A stretch of DNA of 64,000 nucleotides from PFJX01 sp964542455 (GTDB lineage: Bacteria; Pseudomonadota; Gammaproteobacteria; Burkholderiales; Thiobacillaceae), in assembly GCA_964542455.1 (NCBI GenBank), contig CAZIUC010000021.1:1-64000 (forward strand), in the 5' to 3' direction. Positions 1-8,063 of the stretch are shown here, in pieces. The notes under the pieces were generated by a model that was given only the letters and a program-made list of their open reading frames with translations, did no database searches and was not told the DNA's origin. The translations under genes were made by a program, and so were the position numbers. Numbering within the stretch: the first letter of the stretch is position 1; each line of letters opens with the position of its first letter.

Positions 1-60
1 GAATGACTGTCCACCTTGCCGTGGAATGGGTGTCCAGGTTGCGTGGAATACGCAGATATG
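1..60. mobile_element. Probable end of an IS21-family insertion sequence
   Basis: Two imperfect direct repeats of about 20 bases are visible, each running from TGTCC through TTGC to GTGGAAT (about 8-27 and 31-50), preceded by a GAATGAC that looks like the tail of a third copy. Repeated subterminal TGTCC...GTGGAAT blocks are typical of IS21-type element ends; I recognise the pattern from memory and cannot search for it. No transposase reading frame lies inside the window, so the element body would be to the left. Confidence 0.4.
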
Positions 61-171
61 CCTATTTATTCGGCGCCAACAAGACGCGAGCCGTCACTTG
101 TCGGTATATTTCCGTCAGTGCTCGCAAACCACCTTGCAACACGCAACGTAGAGCGGGGTGGTAAAAGACCT
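61..171 (+). other. Presumed CRISPR leader side flank
   Basis: This 110-base stretch separates the IS-like end from the first repeat and contains no gene. It is called the leader side because the opposite end of the array carries the mutated terminal repeat. It is not strongly AT-rich, and I see no convincing promoter hexamers in it. The original leader may have been altered by the element at 1-60. Confidence 0.35.
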
Positions 172-2173
172 ATTTCCGGGGCCAATTGGCCCCGGCCTCA
201 TTGAAGCGAGTTGTGGGTTCACCCAGGCGACCAAGAAGCGGTATTTCCGGGGCCAATTGGCCCCGGCCTCATTGAAGCCTGTACAGCTCTGTATGCCGCT
301 CGCGCTTCTTCAATCATTTCCGGGGCCAATTGGCCCCGGCCTCATTGAAGCAGGACAGCGTCTGGGCTGAACTGGACGCCTGGTTGCTATTTCCGGGGCC
401 AATTGGCCCCGGCCTCATTGAAGCCCGGTACGTTGTTCACCAGACTGAATGATGACCACACGATTTCCGGGGCCAATTGGCCCCGGCCTCATTGAAGCCC
501 GCGGGTGTCTACGTCGAGCGCCTGGGCCAGCTCCAATTTCCGGGGCCAATTGGCCCCGGCCTCATTGAAGCAGCGAGCCACCAACCTGATCCGCCAAACC
601 TACCTGCATTTCCGGGGCCAATTGGCCCCGGCCTCATTGAAGCCAGCGGCATGAATTACCACCGGCTGCTCACTCACGCATTTCCGGGGCCAATTGGCCC
701 CGGCCTCATTGAAGCGCTGACATCTGCGCACCAAAGACACTCACCAGGCCGATTTCCGGAGTGCCAGCGCGTCATCGACTCGTGGCGTTTAGACATCTGC
801 GCACCAAAGACACTCACCAGGCCGATTTCCGGGGCCAATTGGCCCCGGCCTCATTGAAGCACTGTTCTTGGCGGGTCACCACGACCCTCACGCAGCATTT
901 CCGGGGCCAATTGGCCCCGGCCTCATTGAAGCATTCGGCCACCTCTTCGGCGGGAATGAAGTCGTCACATTTCCGGGGCCAATTGGCCCCGGCCTCATTG
1001 AAGCGGGGGTGCCTTCGTCCTGGCTGAACTTCGCCTCTTCATTTCCGGGGCCAATTGGCCCCGGCCTCATTGAAGCCGCCGTCTTGCGGATGATGCGTCC
1101 GAACTGGCCCAGGGATTTCCGGGGCCAATTGGCCCCGGCCTCATTGAAGCCCCAATAAAGAGGCACTTTCCAAGGCCCCTCATTTTGAATTTCCGGGGCC
1201 AATTGGCCCCGGCCTCATTGAAGCATAACGACGACGGGAGCCTCGCGCTGTGACCGCCACCACATTTCCGGGGCCAATTGGCCCCGGCCTCATTGAAGCT
1301 TCGACGCGGTGCCGAGGTTATCCAGGCCGCCGCCCAATTTCCGGGGCCAATTGGCCCCGGCCTCATTGAAGCTGGTACAACCAGGTGCGATAGGCGCCTT
1401 CGTGTTGGTATTTCCGGGGCCAATTGGCCCCGGCCTCATTGAAGCTTGTAGATCCAGTACGCGACGCGGCGGCCGATGCCATATTTCCGGGGCCAATTGG
1501 CCCCGGCCTCATTGAAGCTAGGCCGGAAGATTGCTGGTCGGCACTGCTGCTGCTCGATTTCCGGGGCCAATTGGCCCCGGCCTCATTGAAGCGGTAGCGC
1601 GGCGAACTCCTACGTGCAGCTCGCGGCCAATTTCCGGGGCCAATTGGCCCCGGCCTCATTGAAGCTCCTCAGCCACCGGGACGAACCCGCGCGACATACG
1701 ATTTCCGGGGCCAATTGGCCCCGGCCTCATTGAAGCATCACTGCGCTGTATCACTGGAACATGCAGTTCAGCATTTCCGGGGCCAATTGGCCCCGGCCTC
1801 ATTGAAGCACCACGGCGAAATCCACCGGCGAGTTGGCGGAAACGCATTTCCGGGGCCAATTGGCCCCGGCCTCATTGAAGCCTGAGCGTGCGATCGGCGA
1901 GAATGGCCTCCTTGTTGACTGATTTCCGGGGCCAATTGGCCCCGGCCTCATTGAAGCGGCCGGCTAAGCGCTGGGGTTTCCGCCGGTGGCGGGATTTCCG
2001 GGGCCAATTGGCCCCGGCCTCATTGAAGCCTCGGCTTTCCGCGCGGCATCCGAGAGGGTTTTGATATTTCCGGGGCCAATTGGCCCCGGCCTCATTGAAG
2101 CTCGAGAAGCCGGTCCAAGAGCGCGCTGGATTCTTTGATTTCCGGGGCCAATTGGCCCCGGCCTCATTGAAGT
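172..2173 (+). CRISPR. CRISPR array, 27 repeats of 36 bp
   Basis: There are 27 copies of a 36-bp repeat (first 172-207, last 2138-2173), virtually identical, beginning ATTTCC and ending ATTGAAGC. Spacers are 35-40 bp, mostly 36-38, and unrelated to one another. The core of the repeat is a perfect 20-bp palindrome, CCGGGGCCAATTGGCCCCGG. The last repeat ends in T instead of C, so the trailer is on the right and transcription is probably left to right, which makes ATTGAAGC the likely 5-prime handle of the crRNAs. One interval (716-824) is abnormal, with a broken repeat and a duplicated spacer. No cas gene lies in the window, so the type cannot be assigned; variable spacer length and an ATTGAA-type handle would suit Cas6-processed type I or III systems. 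Confidence 0.98.
716..824 (+). repeat. Aberrant CRISPR unit: duplicated spacer around a broken repeat
   Basis: After the repeat ending at 715, a spacer (716-751) is followed by only the first eight bases of a repeat (752-759). Next come 32 unrelated bases (760-791), then a second copy of 33 bases of the same spacer (719-751 equals 792-824), then a normal repeat at 825. The offset of 73 is one base more than a regular repeat-spacer unit, so this is a unit duplication whose internal repeat was overwritten. Confidence 0.9.
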
Positions 2174-2403
2174 GATGCCTCTATCCTGATGGGCATGCAG
2201 CTAACTTAATAGCATTGAGTCTCTTATTATTACAGGCGGCAAGTTAAACCCATGGCATGGCTGAATCATTATGTTCTCCGTTAGAAATGTTTTGTTACAA
2301 ATGATTGCAATTGAGTAACCGACAGCTAACACACCTTACCTATGTTGAAATTGCGCCACGGGTTTTCCCGATCAATAGCGCCAATATATTGAAGGAGATC
2401 ATC
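2174..2403. other. AT-richer intergenic region after the CRISPR array
   Basis: This 230-base stretch separates the array trailer from the next gene. It is clearly richer in A and T than its surroundings and holds no gene. It probably contains the promoter of the downstream small exported protein, but no hexamer pair stands out enough to call. Confidence 0.5.
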
Positions 2404-2847
2404 ATGAGGAACCGCAATCTAATCGTCGTCGCTCTGATGGCGGCTTTTTCCATCCCCATTCTGCCGGTTATCGCCGACGGTACCCCGTCCACCCCGAGCG
2501 GAACCCCGGAAACGGCTCCTGTTGCACAGAACGCTCCCGCCGCTTGGCGGGGTCGCCCGCGCCTGTCACTGGAACAGCGCGAAAAACTGAGCGCCATGAC
2601 ACCTGCGGAACGGCAGAAATTCTTCCAGGAGCGCCGCGCCAGTTGCTTGCAGGCGGCCGGTACGACGACTGCTTGCCCGCAACGACCCGCACATCCTCGC
2701 ATGAGCCTGGAGCAGCGTGACAAGATCAATGCCATGACGCCTGGGCAACGGCAGCAGTTATTCCAGGAAATGCGTGCGCAACGCATGCAGATGCACCCTG
2801 GTGGCGGCATCAATCGCCCCGGCTGTTTTTCTAAACAGCCGGCTTGA
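2404..2847 (+). CDS. Small exported protein with two internal repeats, function unknown
   Basis: A 147-residue protein. The start at 2404 is preferred because GAAGGAG lies seven bases upstream; an upstream in-frame start at 2305 has no such site. Residues 1-23 form a Sec-type signal peptide (basic start, hydrophobic core, cut near VIADG). The mature part holds two copies of a motif of the form LSLEQREKLSAMTPAERQ followed by FFQE or LFQE and RRA/RAQ, rich in Gln and Arg. The charged helical repeats recall periplasmic proteins of the Spy/CpxP or DUF3106 kind, but I cannot assign a family. The 3-prime end of the gene contains a perfect 10-bp hairpin (2819-2842, CCGGCTGTTT/AAACAGCCGG) resembling half of a family A dispersed repeat, so the last residues may be repeat-derived. 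Confidence 0.75.
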   Translation: MRNRNLIVVALMAAFSIPILPVIADGTPSTPSGTPETAPVAQNAPAAWRGRPRLSLEQREKLSAMTPAERQKFFQERRASCLQAAGTTTACPQRPAHPRMSLEQRDKINAMTPGQRQQLFQEMRAQRMQMHPGGGINRPGCFSKQPA

Positions 2848-2957
2848 AGGCGGCGTAACAAGGGTGCGAAATACGTCGTTTTAACCGTTGTTTTCCTTGG
2901 GAACTTGCATGCCTTCCTGAGGCGTAATGAAATGGCCCGCCAACTTTGCTTCCCAGG

Positions 2958-3341
2958 ATGAGTGTCGTGCGACTGTTACTGATCATTTTGTTGTTGACCA
3001 TCACGGCGTCTCAGGCCGCTGAAGTTGAACAGTGGGAAATTCTCCAGGTCTCGCCCCTGGCTGGTTTTCAGTATCACGCCGGGGCGGCCCTGTTCGCGCT
3101 GATGAACGTGGGTGATCGTTTGACCCTGCGGCGCGAACCCGATAATCCCTATGACGCCCAGGCGGTGCGCGTGGAATGGCACGGCACGCAGATAGGCTAT
3201 GCGCCGCGCGCCGATAATGTCGATCTGGCCCGGTTGATGGATCGCGGTACACCCGTGGAAGCCCGCATCCTGCACTTGCAGAAATCGCGCGATCCGTGGA
3301 AACGGGTGCTGATCGAGATCTACCTGGTTCCGACGAAATAG
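2958..3341 (+). CDS. Exported HIRAN-domain protein
   Basis: A 127-residue protein. The ATG at 2958 is chosen; a TTG at 2946 is possible. Residues 1-21 are a signal peptide ending ASQAAE. The remainder is a HIRAN domain, seen in VSPLAGFQYHAG, LRREPDNPYDAQAVRV and GYAPRADN, the typical core of the family. HIRAN domains occur in nucleases and helicases such as HLTF, where they bind DNA ends, but stand-alone exported versions are common in proteobacteria and have no settled role. It is followed by a family A repeat and the convergent prfB. Confidence 0.85.
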   Translation: MSVVRLLLIILLLTITASQAAEVEQWEILQVSPLAGFQYHAGAALFALMNVGDRLTLRREPDNPYDAQAVRVEWHGTQIGYAPRADNVDLARLMDRGTPVEARILHLQKSRDPWKRVLIEIYLVPTK

Positions 3342-3355
3342 CCGGTATGCCGCAT

Positions 3356-3414
3356 GTGGCGCCGGCATCCTTGCCGGCGTCTTCAAAACACAGCCGGCTG
3401 GAAGCCGGCGCTAC
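3356..3414. repeat. Dispersed palindromic repeat, family A
   Basis: The element is bounded by GTGGCGCCGGC and GCCGGCGCTAC and contains two hairpins built on GCCGGC. A near-identical copy lies in reverse at 30847-30903. It sits between the convergent HIRAN gene and prfB, where its hairpins could end transcription from both sides. Confidence 0.85.
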
Positions 3415-3415
3415 A

Positions 3416-4520
3416 TTAAACCCCCTGTTTCAAACTCGCCTGAATGAACGGGTCGAGGTCGCCGTCGAGTACGCCCTGAGTGTTGCCGACTTCGTAGTTG
3501 GTGCGCAGATCCTTGATGCGTGACTGGTCCAGCACGTAGGAGCGAATCTGGTGGCCCCAGCCGATGTCGGTCTTGGAGTCTTCCAGCTTTTGTTGTTCCT
3601 CCTGGCGCTTGCGCAACTCGAACTCATACAGGCGCGATTTCAGCATGGCCATGGCCTCGGCGCGGTTCTTGTGCTGCGAGCGATCGTTCTGGCACTGCAC
3701 CACGATGTTGGTGGGCAGGTGGGTGATACGCACCGCCGAGTCGGTCTTGTTGATGTGCTGGCCGCCGGCGCCGGAAGCGCGGTAGGTGTCGACCCGCAGA
3801 TCCGCGGGGTTGATGTCGATCTCGATGGAGTCGTCCACTTCCGGGTAGACAAAAATGCTGGAGAAGGAGGTGTGGCGGCGCGCGTTGGAGTCGAACGGTG
3901 ACTTGCGAACGAGGCGGTGCACACCGGTTTCGGTGCGCAGATAGCCGTAGGCATAGTCGCCACTGAATTTGAGAGTGGCGGATTTCAGGCCGGCCACTTC
4001 GCCTTCGGATTCTTCCAGCACTTCCACCTTGAAGCCGCGCCGTTCGCCGTAGCGGATGTACATGCGCTCCAGCATGCCGGCCCAGTCCTGTGCTTCTGTG
4101 CCGCCGGAGCCGGCCTGGATGTCGATGAAGCAACTGGCGGCGTCCATTTCGCCGGAGAACATGCGGCGGAACTCCAGTTCGGCGACCGAGGCTTCCAGTT
4201 CGGCGACATCGGCTTCCACCGCTTCCAGGGTGTCGTCGTCCCCTTCCTCGCGGGCTAGATCGAACAGTTCCTGATAGTCGCCCAGGCCCTGGCCGATCTT
4301 ATCCAGGTTGAGGACGACGTCTTCCAGTGCCTTGCGCTCGCGGCCCAGTTCCTGTGCGCGCTTCGCGTCGTCCCAGACGGTCGGGTCTTCGAGAAGTCCG
4401 GTTACTTCGGCCAGGCGGTCATGCTTGCCAGGGTAGTCAAAGATACCCCCGAAGTTCTTCGGCGCGGCGCGCCAGGTCGGCAAGGTTGGATTCGATCAGA
4501 TTGACGCGTTCGGCTTCCAT
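3416..4520 (-). CDS. prfB: Peptide chain release factor 2, with programmed +1 frameshift
   Basis: RF2 releases finished polypeptides at UGA and UAA. The gene is read as 27 codons from ATG at 4520 to CTT (4442-4440), then an in-frame TGA (4439-4437), then in the +1 frame from GAC at 4438 to the stop at 3416, giving about 367 residues, the usual RF2 length. The shift site GGGGGTATCTTTGAC matches the classic RF2 signal: a Shine-Dalgarno-like GGGGG, CTT slippery codon and TGAC. The protein carries the GGQ catalytic motif (SGAGGQHINKTDSAV) and the SPF anticodon tripeptide (RKSPFDSNARRHTSF). Autoregulation follows: low RF2 favours shifting. A TATAAT-like -10 lies at 4553-4558 on the minus strand, with a family A repeat fragment where the -35 should be. 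Confidence 0.97.
4437..4450 (-). promoter_or_regulatory. prfB programmed +1 frameshift site
   Basis: Read on the minus strand, GGGGGTATCTTTGAC contains the Shine-Dalgarno-like stimulator, the CTT slippery codon and the UGA stop followed by C, as in Escherichia coli prfB. Ribosomes pausing at UGA slip one base forward and continue in the main frame. Confidence 0.95.
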
Positions 4521-4565
4521 GTTGCGGTCCAGGGAATCAAAAAAAGGGGCGAATTATACGCGCGG

Positions 4566-4592
4566 CGCATGTAGCGCCGACGTCTCGCCGGC
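4566..4592. repeat. Partial family A repeat upstream of prfB
   Basis: The run GTAGCGCCGACGTCTCGCC is one hairpin half of a family A element and resembles the copy at 54853-54922. It covers the region where a -35 box for prfB would be expected. Confidence 0.6.
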
Positions 4593-4690
4593 ATGACAAC
4601 CATGTCCTGTCTCTTGTGGGCAGGCCGGCGCCATGGAGTGCGACAAAATGTCGCGGGTGGGCGTCGGAAACGAAGTATTAGCATCCGCTG

Positions 4691-5020
4691 ATGAAATGGC
4701 AATTCGTTATCCGACGACGCGGCTCCACACTGGCCGGCGCGGCGCTGGCGCTGGGCGTGTTGGCGCTGGCGCTGGTTCTGCTCGATAGCGGCCGTTTGGC
4801 CGCCGCGCGTAGTGTGGCGTTGCAACGCGGCCAGGCGCTGGCCCGATCCGCGCAACTCACCGACCCGGCCCTGTTCACCGAGGCGCGTTATGCCCGCCAC
4901 GCCAGCCAGGCGGACCGCCATGCCGCGTTCCAGGATCATCCGATGGCGCTGGAACACTTTCCCGCCGGCAGCCTGATGCCGCCCCCTGTCGCGCCGGCGT
5001 CTCGCCGGCCCGCCCTTTGA
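4691..5020 (+). CDS. Small single-TM protein heading the ABC/NosL operon, function unknown
   Basis: A 109-residue protein with a basic N-terminus (MKWQFVIRRR) and one strong hydrophobic segment at about residues 13-32, probably a membrane anchor or uncleaved signal. The periplasmic part contains ARYARHASQADRH and HPMALEHFPAGSL. It ends 13 bases before the permease gene and is co-directional, which supports co-transcription. The last residues (PVAPASRRPAL) are encoded by a family A repeat fragment (CGCCGGCGTCTCGCCGGC), so the original C-terminus may have been replaced. The Shine-Dalgarno sequence is weak. I do not recognise the family. Confidence 0.55.
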   Translation: MKWQFVIRRRGSTLAGAALALGVLALALVLLDSGRLAAARSVALQRGQALARSAQLTDPALFTEARYARHASQADRHAAFQDHPMALEHFPAGSLMPPPVAPASRRPAL

Positions 5021-5033
5021 TGCGGCGCTTCGC

Positions 5034-6179
5034 ATGGCCGCGATGAACACCTGGATAGAGCGGCAGCGCGCCCTCATCGACTTTTCCGTGGCCAATCTCG
5101 GGCGGCGGCGCGGGCGCAACCTCGGCTTGTTTCTCGCTTACACCTTGCTGGTATTCCTGCTTGCTTCCGTGGTGTTGTACGGTGACGCGCTGCGCCGCGA
5201 GGCGCGTTTGTTGCTGGCCGACGCGCCGGAACTGGTGGTGCAGCGTCTCACCGCCGGTCGCCACGAACTGCTGCCGGCCGCGTGGCTGGAACAGGTGGAG
5301 GGCTTGCGCGGCGTGCGCGGGGTGGAAGGGCGTTTGTGGGGCTATTACTTCGATCCCGCCGTGGCCGCCAATATCACGTTGCTGGTGCCCTCCGAGGCGC
5401 CGCCCGCGCCCGGCCAGGCGGTGATCGGCGCGGCGCTGGCGCGGGCGCGCGGGTTGGCGGTGGGCGATGTGCTGTCCTTGCGCGGCTACGACGGCAAGCC
5501 TTATGCCTTCAATCTGGCGGGGGTGCTGAATGCCGATTCCGAGTTGGTCAGCGCCGATCTGATGCAGGTCAACGCCGCCGATTTTCGCGCCTTCTTCGGC
5601 GTCGATCCGGGCCTTTATACCGATCTGGCCTTGCGCGTGGCCAACCCGCGCGAGGTGCGCCGCGTGGCGGAAAAAGTGCTGCAACGCCTGCCCGGCGCGC
5701 GCGTGATCGCGCGCGAGGAGATGCGCCGCACCTATGAGGCGGCGTTCAACTGGCGCCAGGGCGTGCTGCTGACCTTTCTCTCGACGCTCATGGCGGCGTT
5801 CGCGCTGCTCGCCTGGGACAAGGCATCCGGCTTGTCCGCCGAGGAGCGGCGCGAGATCGGCATCCTCAAGGCGGTGGGCTGGGAGACCGGCGACGTGCTG
5901 CGCATGAAGTTGTGGGAGGGCGCGCTGGTTTCTCTATGCGCTTTCCTGGCCGGCTATGTGCTGGCCTGGCTGCATGTGTTCTACGCCGACGCGCCGCTGT
6001 TCACGGCGGTGCTCAAGGGCTGGTCGGTGCTTTACCCGCGCTTCGCGCTGGCGCCGCGCGTGGATGTCGCGCAGATCGCGACGCTGTTCTTCCTGACCGT
6101 GCTGCCCTTCGTCGCGGCCACGGTGGTGCCGGTCTGGCGCGCGGCGACGCTGGACCCGGACGAGGTGATGCGGGAATGA
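5034..6179 (+). CDS. FtsX/MacB-type ABC transporter permease
   Basis: A 381-residue inner-membrane protein; ATG at 5034 or 5043. Topology is that of the MacB/LolC class: one TM near residues 30-50, a periplasmic domain of roughly 190 residues, and three TM segments in the FtsX domain at about 240-260, 300-325 and 345-365. The stretch SAEERREIGILKAVGWETGD is the cytoplasmic loop by which such permeases contact their ATPase, and the C-terminus has RAATLDPDEVMRE, the typical ending. The ATPase gene lies just downstream after a dispersed repeat. MacB-class transporters work by mechanotransmission on periplasmic or outer-membrane partners rather than by moving small solutes. The context suggests service to the NosL/TlpA proteins. 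Confidence 0.9.
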   Translation: MAAMNTWIERQRALIDFSVANLGRRRGRNLGLFLAYTLLVFLLASVVLYGDALRREARLLLADAPELVVQRLTAGRHELLPAAWLEQVEGLRGVRGVEGRLWGYYFDPAVAANITLLVPSEAPPAPGQAVIGAALARARGLAVGDVLSLRGYDGKPYAFNLAGVLNADSELVSADLMQVNAADFRAFFGVDPGLYTDLALRVANPREVRRVAEKVLQRLPGARVIAREEMRRTYEAAFNWRQGVLLTFLSTLMAAFALLAWDKASGLSAEERREIGILKAVGWETGDVLRMKLWEGALVSLCAFLAGYVLAWLHVFYADAPLFTAVLKGWSVLYPRFALAPRVDVAQIATLFFLTVLPFVAATVVPVWRAATLDPDEVMRE

Positions 6180-6210
6180 GGCCACTCAAGCGCGGCGCGC
6201 TTCAAACTGG

Positions 6211-6335
6211 AACCCCCCTTTTCCAAGGGGGGGCAGGGGGGATTTGGCAACGTTCCCATGCGTGCAACCCTTGGAGAAATCCCCCCCAGCCCCCCTTTGT
6301 GAAAGGGGGGAGCCAATGTCCAAACCTCATCATCA
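6211..6335. repeat. Dispersed repeat, family C, paired hairpins
   Basis: Two facing hairpins of the type CCCCCCTTTTCCAAGGGGGG and CCCCCCTTTGTGAAAGGGGGG bracket about 60 bases of unique sequence, with GGGGGATTT and AAATCCCCC on the inner sides. The element lies between the permease and ATPase genes of one operon, so it is probably transcribed through. Confidence 0.85.
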
Positions 6336-6374
6336 GCCAACGCGAACAGGGCCTTGGTAAAGGGGGAGCAACTC

Positions 6375-7076
6375 ATGATTGAACTCCTCGCCGTCAGCAA
6401 GACCTACAACGCCGGCCGGGTGAACGAGTTCAGCGCCGTGCGCGAGGTTGATTTGCTGATCGAGCCGGGCCGGGCCACCGCCTTGCGGGGTCCCAGCGGT
6501 TCCGGCAAGACCACGCTGCTCGGTTTGATCGGCGGCCTGACACGGCCGACCCGGGGCCGGGTGCGGCTCGACGGGCGCGATATCTCCGCGCTGTCGGAGC
6601 GCTTCCTCACCGAATTGCGCCGCGCCACTTTCGGCTTCGTGTTCCAGCAATTCCAGTTGATACGAGGTCTTTCGGTATTGGAGAACGTGATGCTGCCGGC
6701 AACGCCGACTGGCCGGCCCTATCGCGAGGTGCGAGCGCGTGCCTTGCGCTTGCTGGACGACCTCGGCCTGGCCGGGCGCGCCGAGGTGAAGACGCAATGG
6801 CTGTCCGGCGGCGAGGCGCAGCGCGTGGCCATCGCGCGCGCCCTGATCAACGATCCCAGAGTCATCCTCGCCGACGAGCCGACCGCGCATCTCGACAGCG
6901 TTCTGTCGCGCCAGATACTCGCCATCCTCGCCGACCTGCGCGCCCAGGGCCGCACCCTGATCGTCTCCAGTCACGACCCGCTGGTGTTCGAGGCGGGTCT
7001 GGTGGAGCGGGTCATCGACATGCGCGACGGCCGGGTATGCGGCGTCGGTGCCCCCGCCGGCCCGGTGCTCCCTTGA
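6375..7076 (+). CDS. ABC transporter ATP-binding protein, LolD/MacB class
   Basis: A 233-residue ATPase. ATG at 6375 is preferred over 6354 because GGGGGAG lies directly upstream. Walker A is GPSGSGKTT, the Q-loop is FVFQQFQLI, the signature is LSGGEAQRVAIARAL, Walker B is VILADEPTAHLD, and the H-loop is VSSHDP. It is the energy-providing partner of the permease at 5034. Its TGA overlaps the TTG start of the next gene (TTGA at 7073-7076), a sign of translational coupling. Confidence 0.93.
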   Translation: MIELLAVSKTYNAGRVNEFSAVREVDLLIEPGRATALRGPSGSGKTTLLGLIGGLTRPTRGRVRLDGRDISALSERFLTELRRATFGFVFQQFQLIRGLSVLENVMLPATPTGRPYREVRARALRLLDDLGLAGRAEVKTQWLSGGEAQRVAIARALINDPRVILADEPTAHLDSVLSRQILAILADLRAQGRTLIVSSHDPLVFEAGLVERVIDMRDGRVCGVGAPAGPVLP

Positions 7077-8062
7077 TCTTCCAGCCCGCCGCCCTCGCCC
7101 TGTTGCTGGCCGCCAGCCTCAATGCCTTGCTGCTGGTTGGTTCCGGGGTGTTCGCGCTGCACTTGTTGCGCCACTGGAACCCGGCCAGCGGCAGCGAGCG
7201 GCAAATCGCCCTGGAGCGTCGTACTTACCTGGTCGCTACCCTGGTGGGCCTGTCGTTGTTGCTGGGCTTGCCGGCCCTGGCGCTGTTCGCGCACAACGCC
7301 GATGCGATGGCGCCGTTTTTCACCGGCGCCATGTGCGCGGTGGGCAGTCTCAAGGCCAATGTCTGGGGCATGCCCGCGCTGCTGACCATGCTCGCCGGTT
7401 TCTTCCTGGCCGCCGCCTGGCTGGTGCTCAACCATCTCGATGGCCTGGGCTGGGATACCCCGCTGATACGCGGCAAATACCGTCTGTTGCTGTTGCTGGC
7501 GCCGCTGGCGCTGGCGCAGGCGGTACTGCTCTGGCTGTATTACCTGAACCTGAATCCGGAAGTCATCACCTCCTGCTGCGGCAGCCTGTTCGGGCCGGCC
7601 TCCGGCGGGGTCGCGGCCGAGATGGCGGCATTGCCGGTCGCCACGGCCATGCCCTTGTTCTTCGCGGGTTGGCTGCTGACGCTGGCGGTTGGCGTGGGGT
7701 TTCTCGCGCGTGGTCGCTTCGGCCGGTTGTTCGGCCTGCTCGCGGGTCTGCATTTCCCGCTGGCCCTGGCCGCCGTGGTCGCTTTCATCGCCCCCTATAT
7801 CTACGAGCAGCCGAATCACCATTGCCCGTTCTGCCTGTTGCAGGCCGAGCACGGTTACGCCGGCTGGGTGTTGTACCCGCCGCTGTTCCTGGGCACGGCG
7901 GCCGGCATCGGCGCCGGGCTCGCCGCCGCCGTGAGCGCGGAGAGTCTGAAACTGTCGGCGCCTCGGGTGGCGGCGGGTCTGGCGAAATTGGCCGTGGTGG
8001 CGCTGGGCGTGTTTGGCCTGGCGGTGTTGTTCTATCTGCGACGTTCGAATCTGGTGATGTGA
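7073..8062 (+). CDS. Polytopic membrane protein with Cys motifs, function unknown
   Basis: A 329-residue protein beginning with TTG at 7073, which overlaps the stop of the ATPase gene. About eight to nine hydrophobic segments can be seen. Cysteines are few and paired: SCCGSLF (about residue 165) and HHCPFCLLQ (about residue 250), plus a GAMCAVGS. A CPFC pair next to two histidines could bind a metal or take part in thiol exchange. Its place between an ABC ATPase and a TlpA thioredoxin supports a role in the same export or maturation path. I do not recognise the family. Confidence 0.8.
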   Translation: MIFQPAALALLLAASLNALLLVGSGVFALHLLRHWNPASGSERQIALERRTYLVATLVGLSLLLGLPALALFAHNADAMAPFFTGAMCAVGSLKANVWGMPALLTMLAGFFLAAAWLVLNHLDGLGWDTPLIRGKYRLLLLLAPLALAQAVLLWLYYLNLNPEVITSCCGSLFGPASGGVAAEMAALPVATAMPLFFAGWLLTLAVGVGFLARGRFGRLFGLLAGLHFPLALAAVVAFIAPYIYEQPNHHCPFCLLQAEHGYAGWVLYPPLFLGTAAGIGAGLAAAVSAESLKLSAPRVAAGLAKLAVVALGVFGLAVLFYLRRSNLVM

Positions 8063-8063
8063 G

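Noticed and set aside
158..2167. Many open frames on both strands across the CRISPR array
   Set aside because: They only translate the repeat (PGPIGPGLIEA, RGQLAPASLK and similar) with random spacers between; no ribosome sites.
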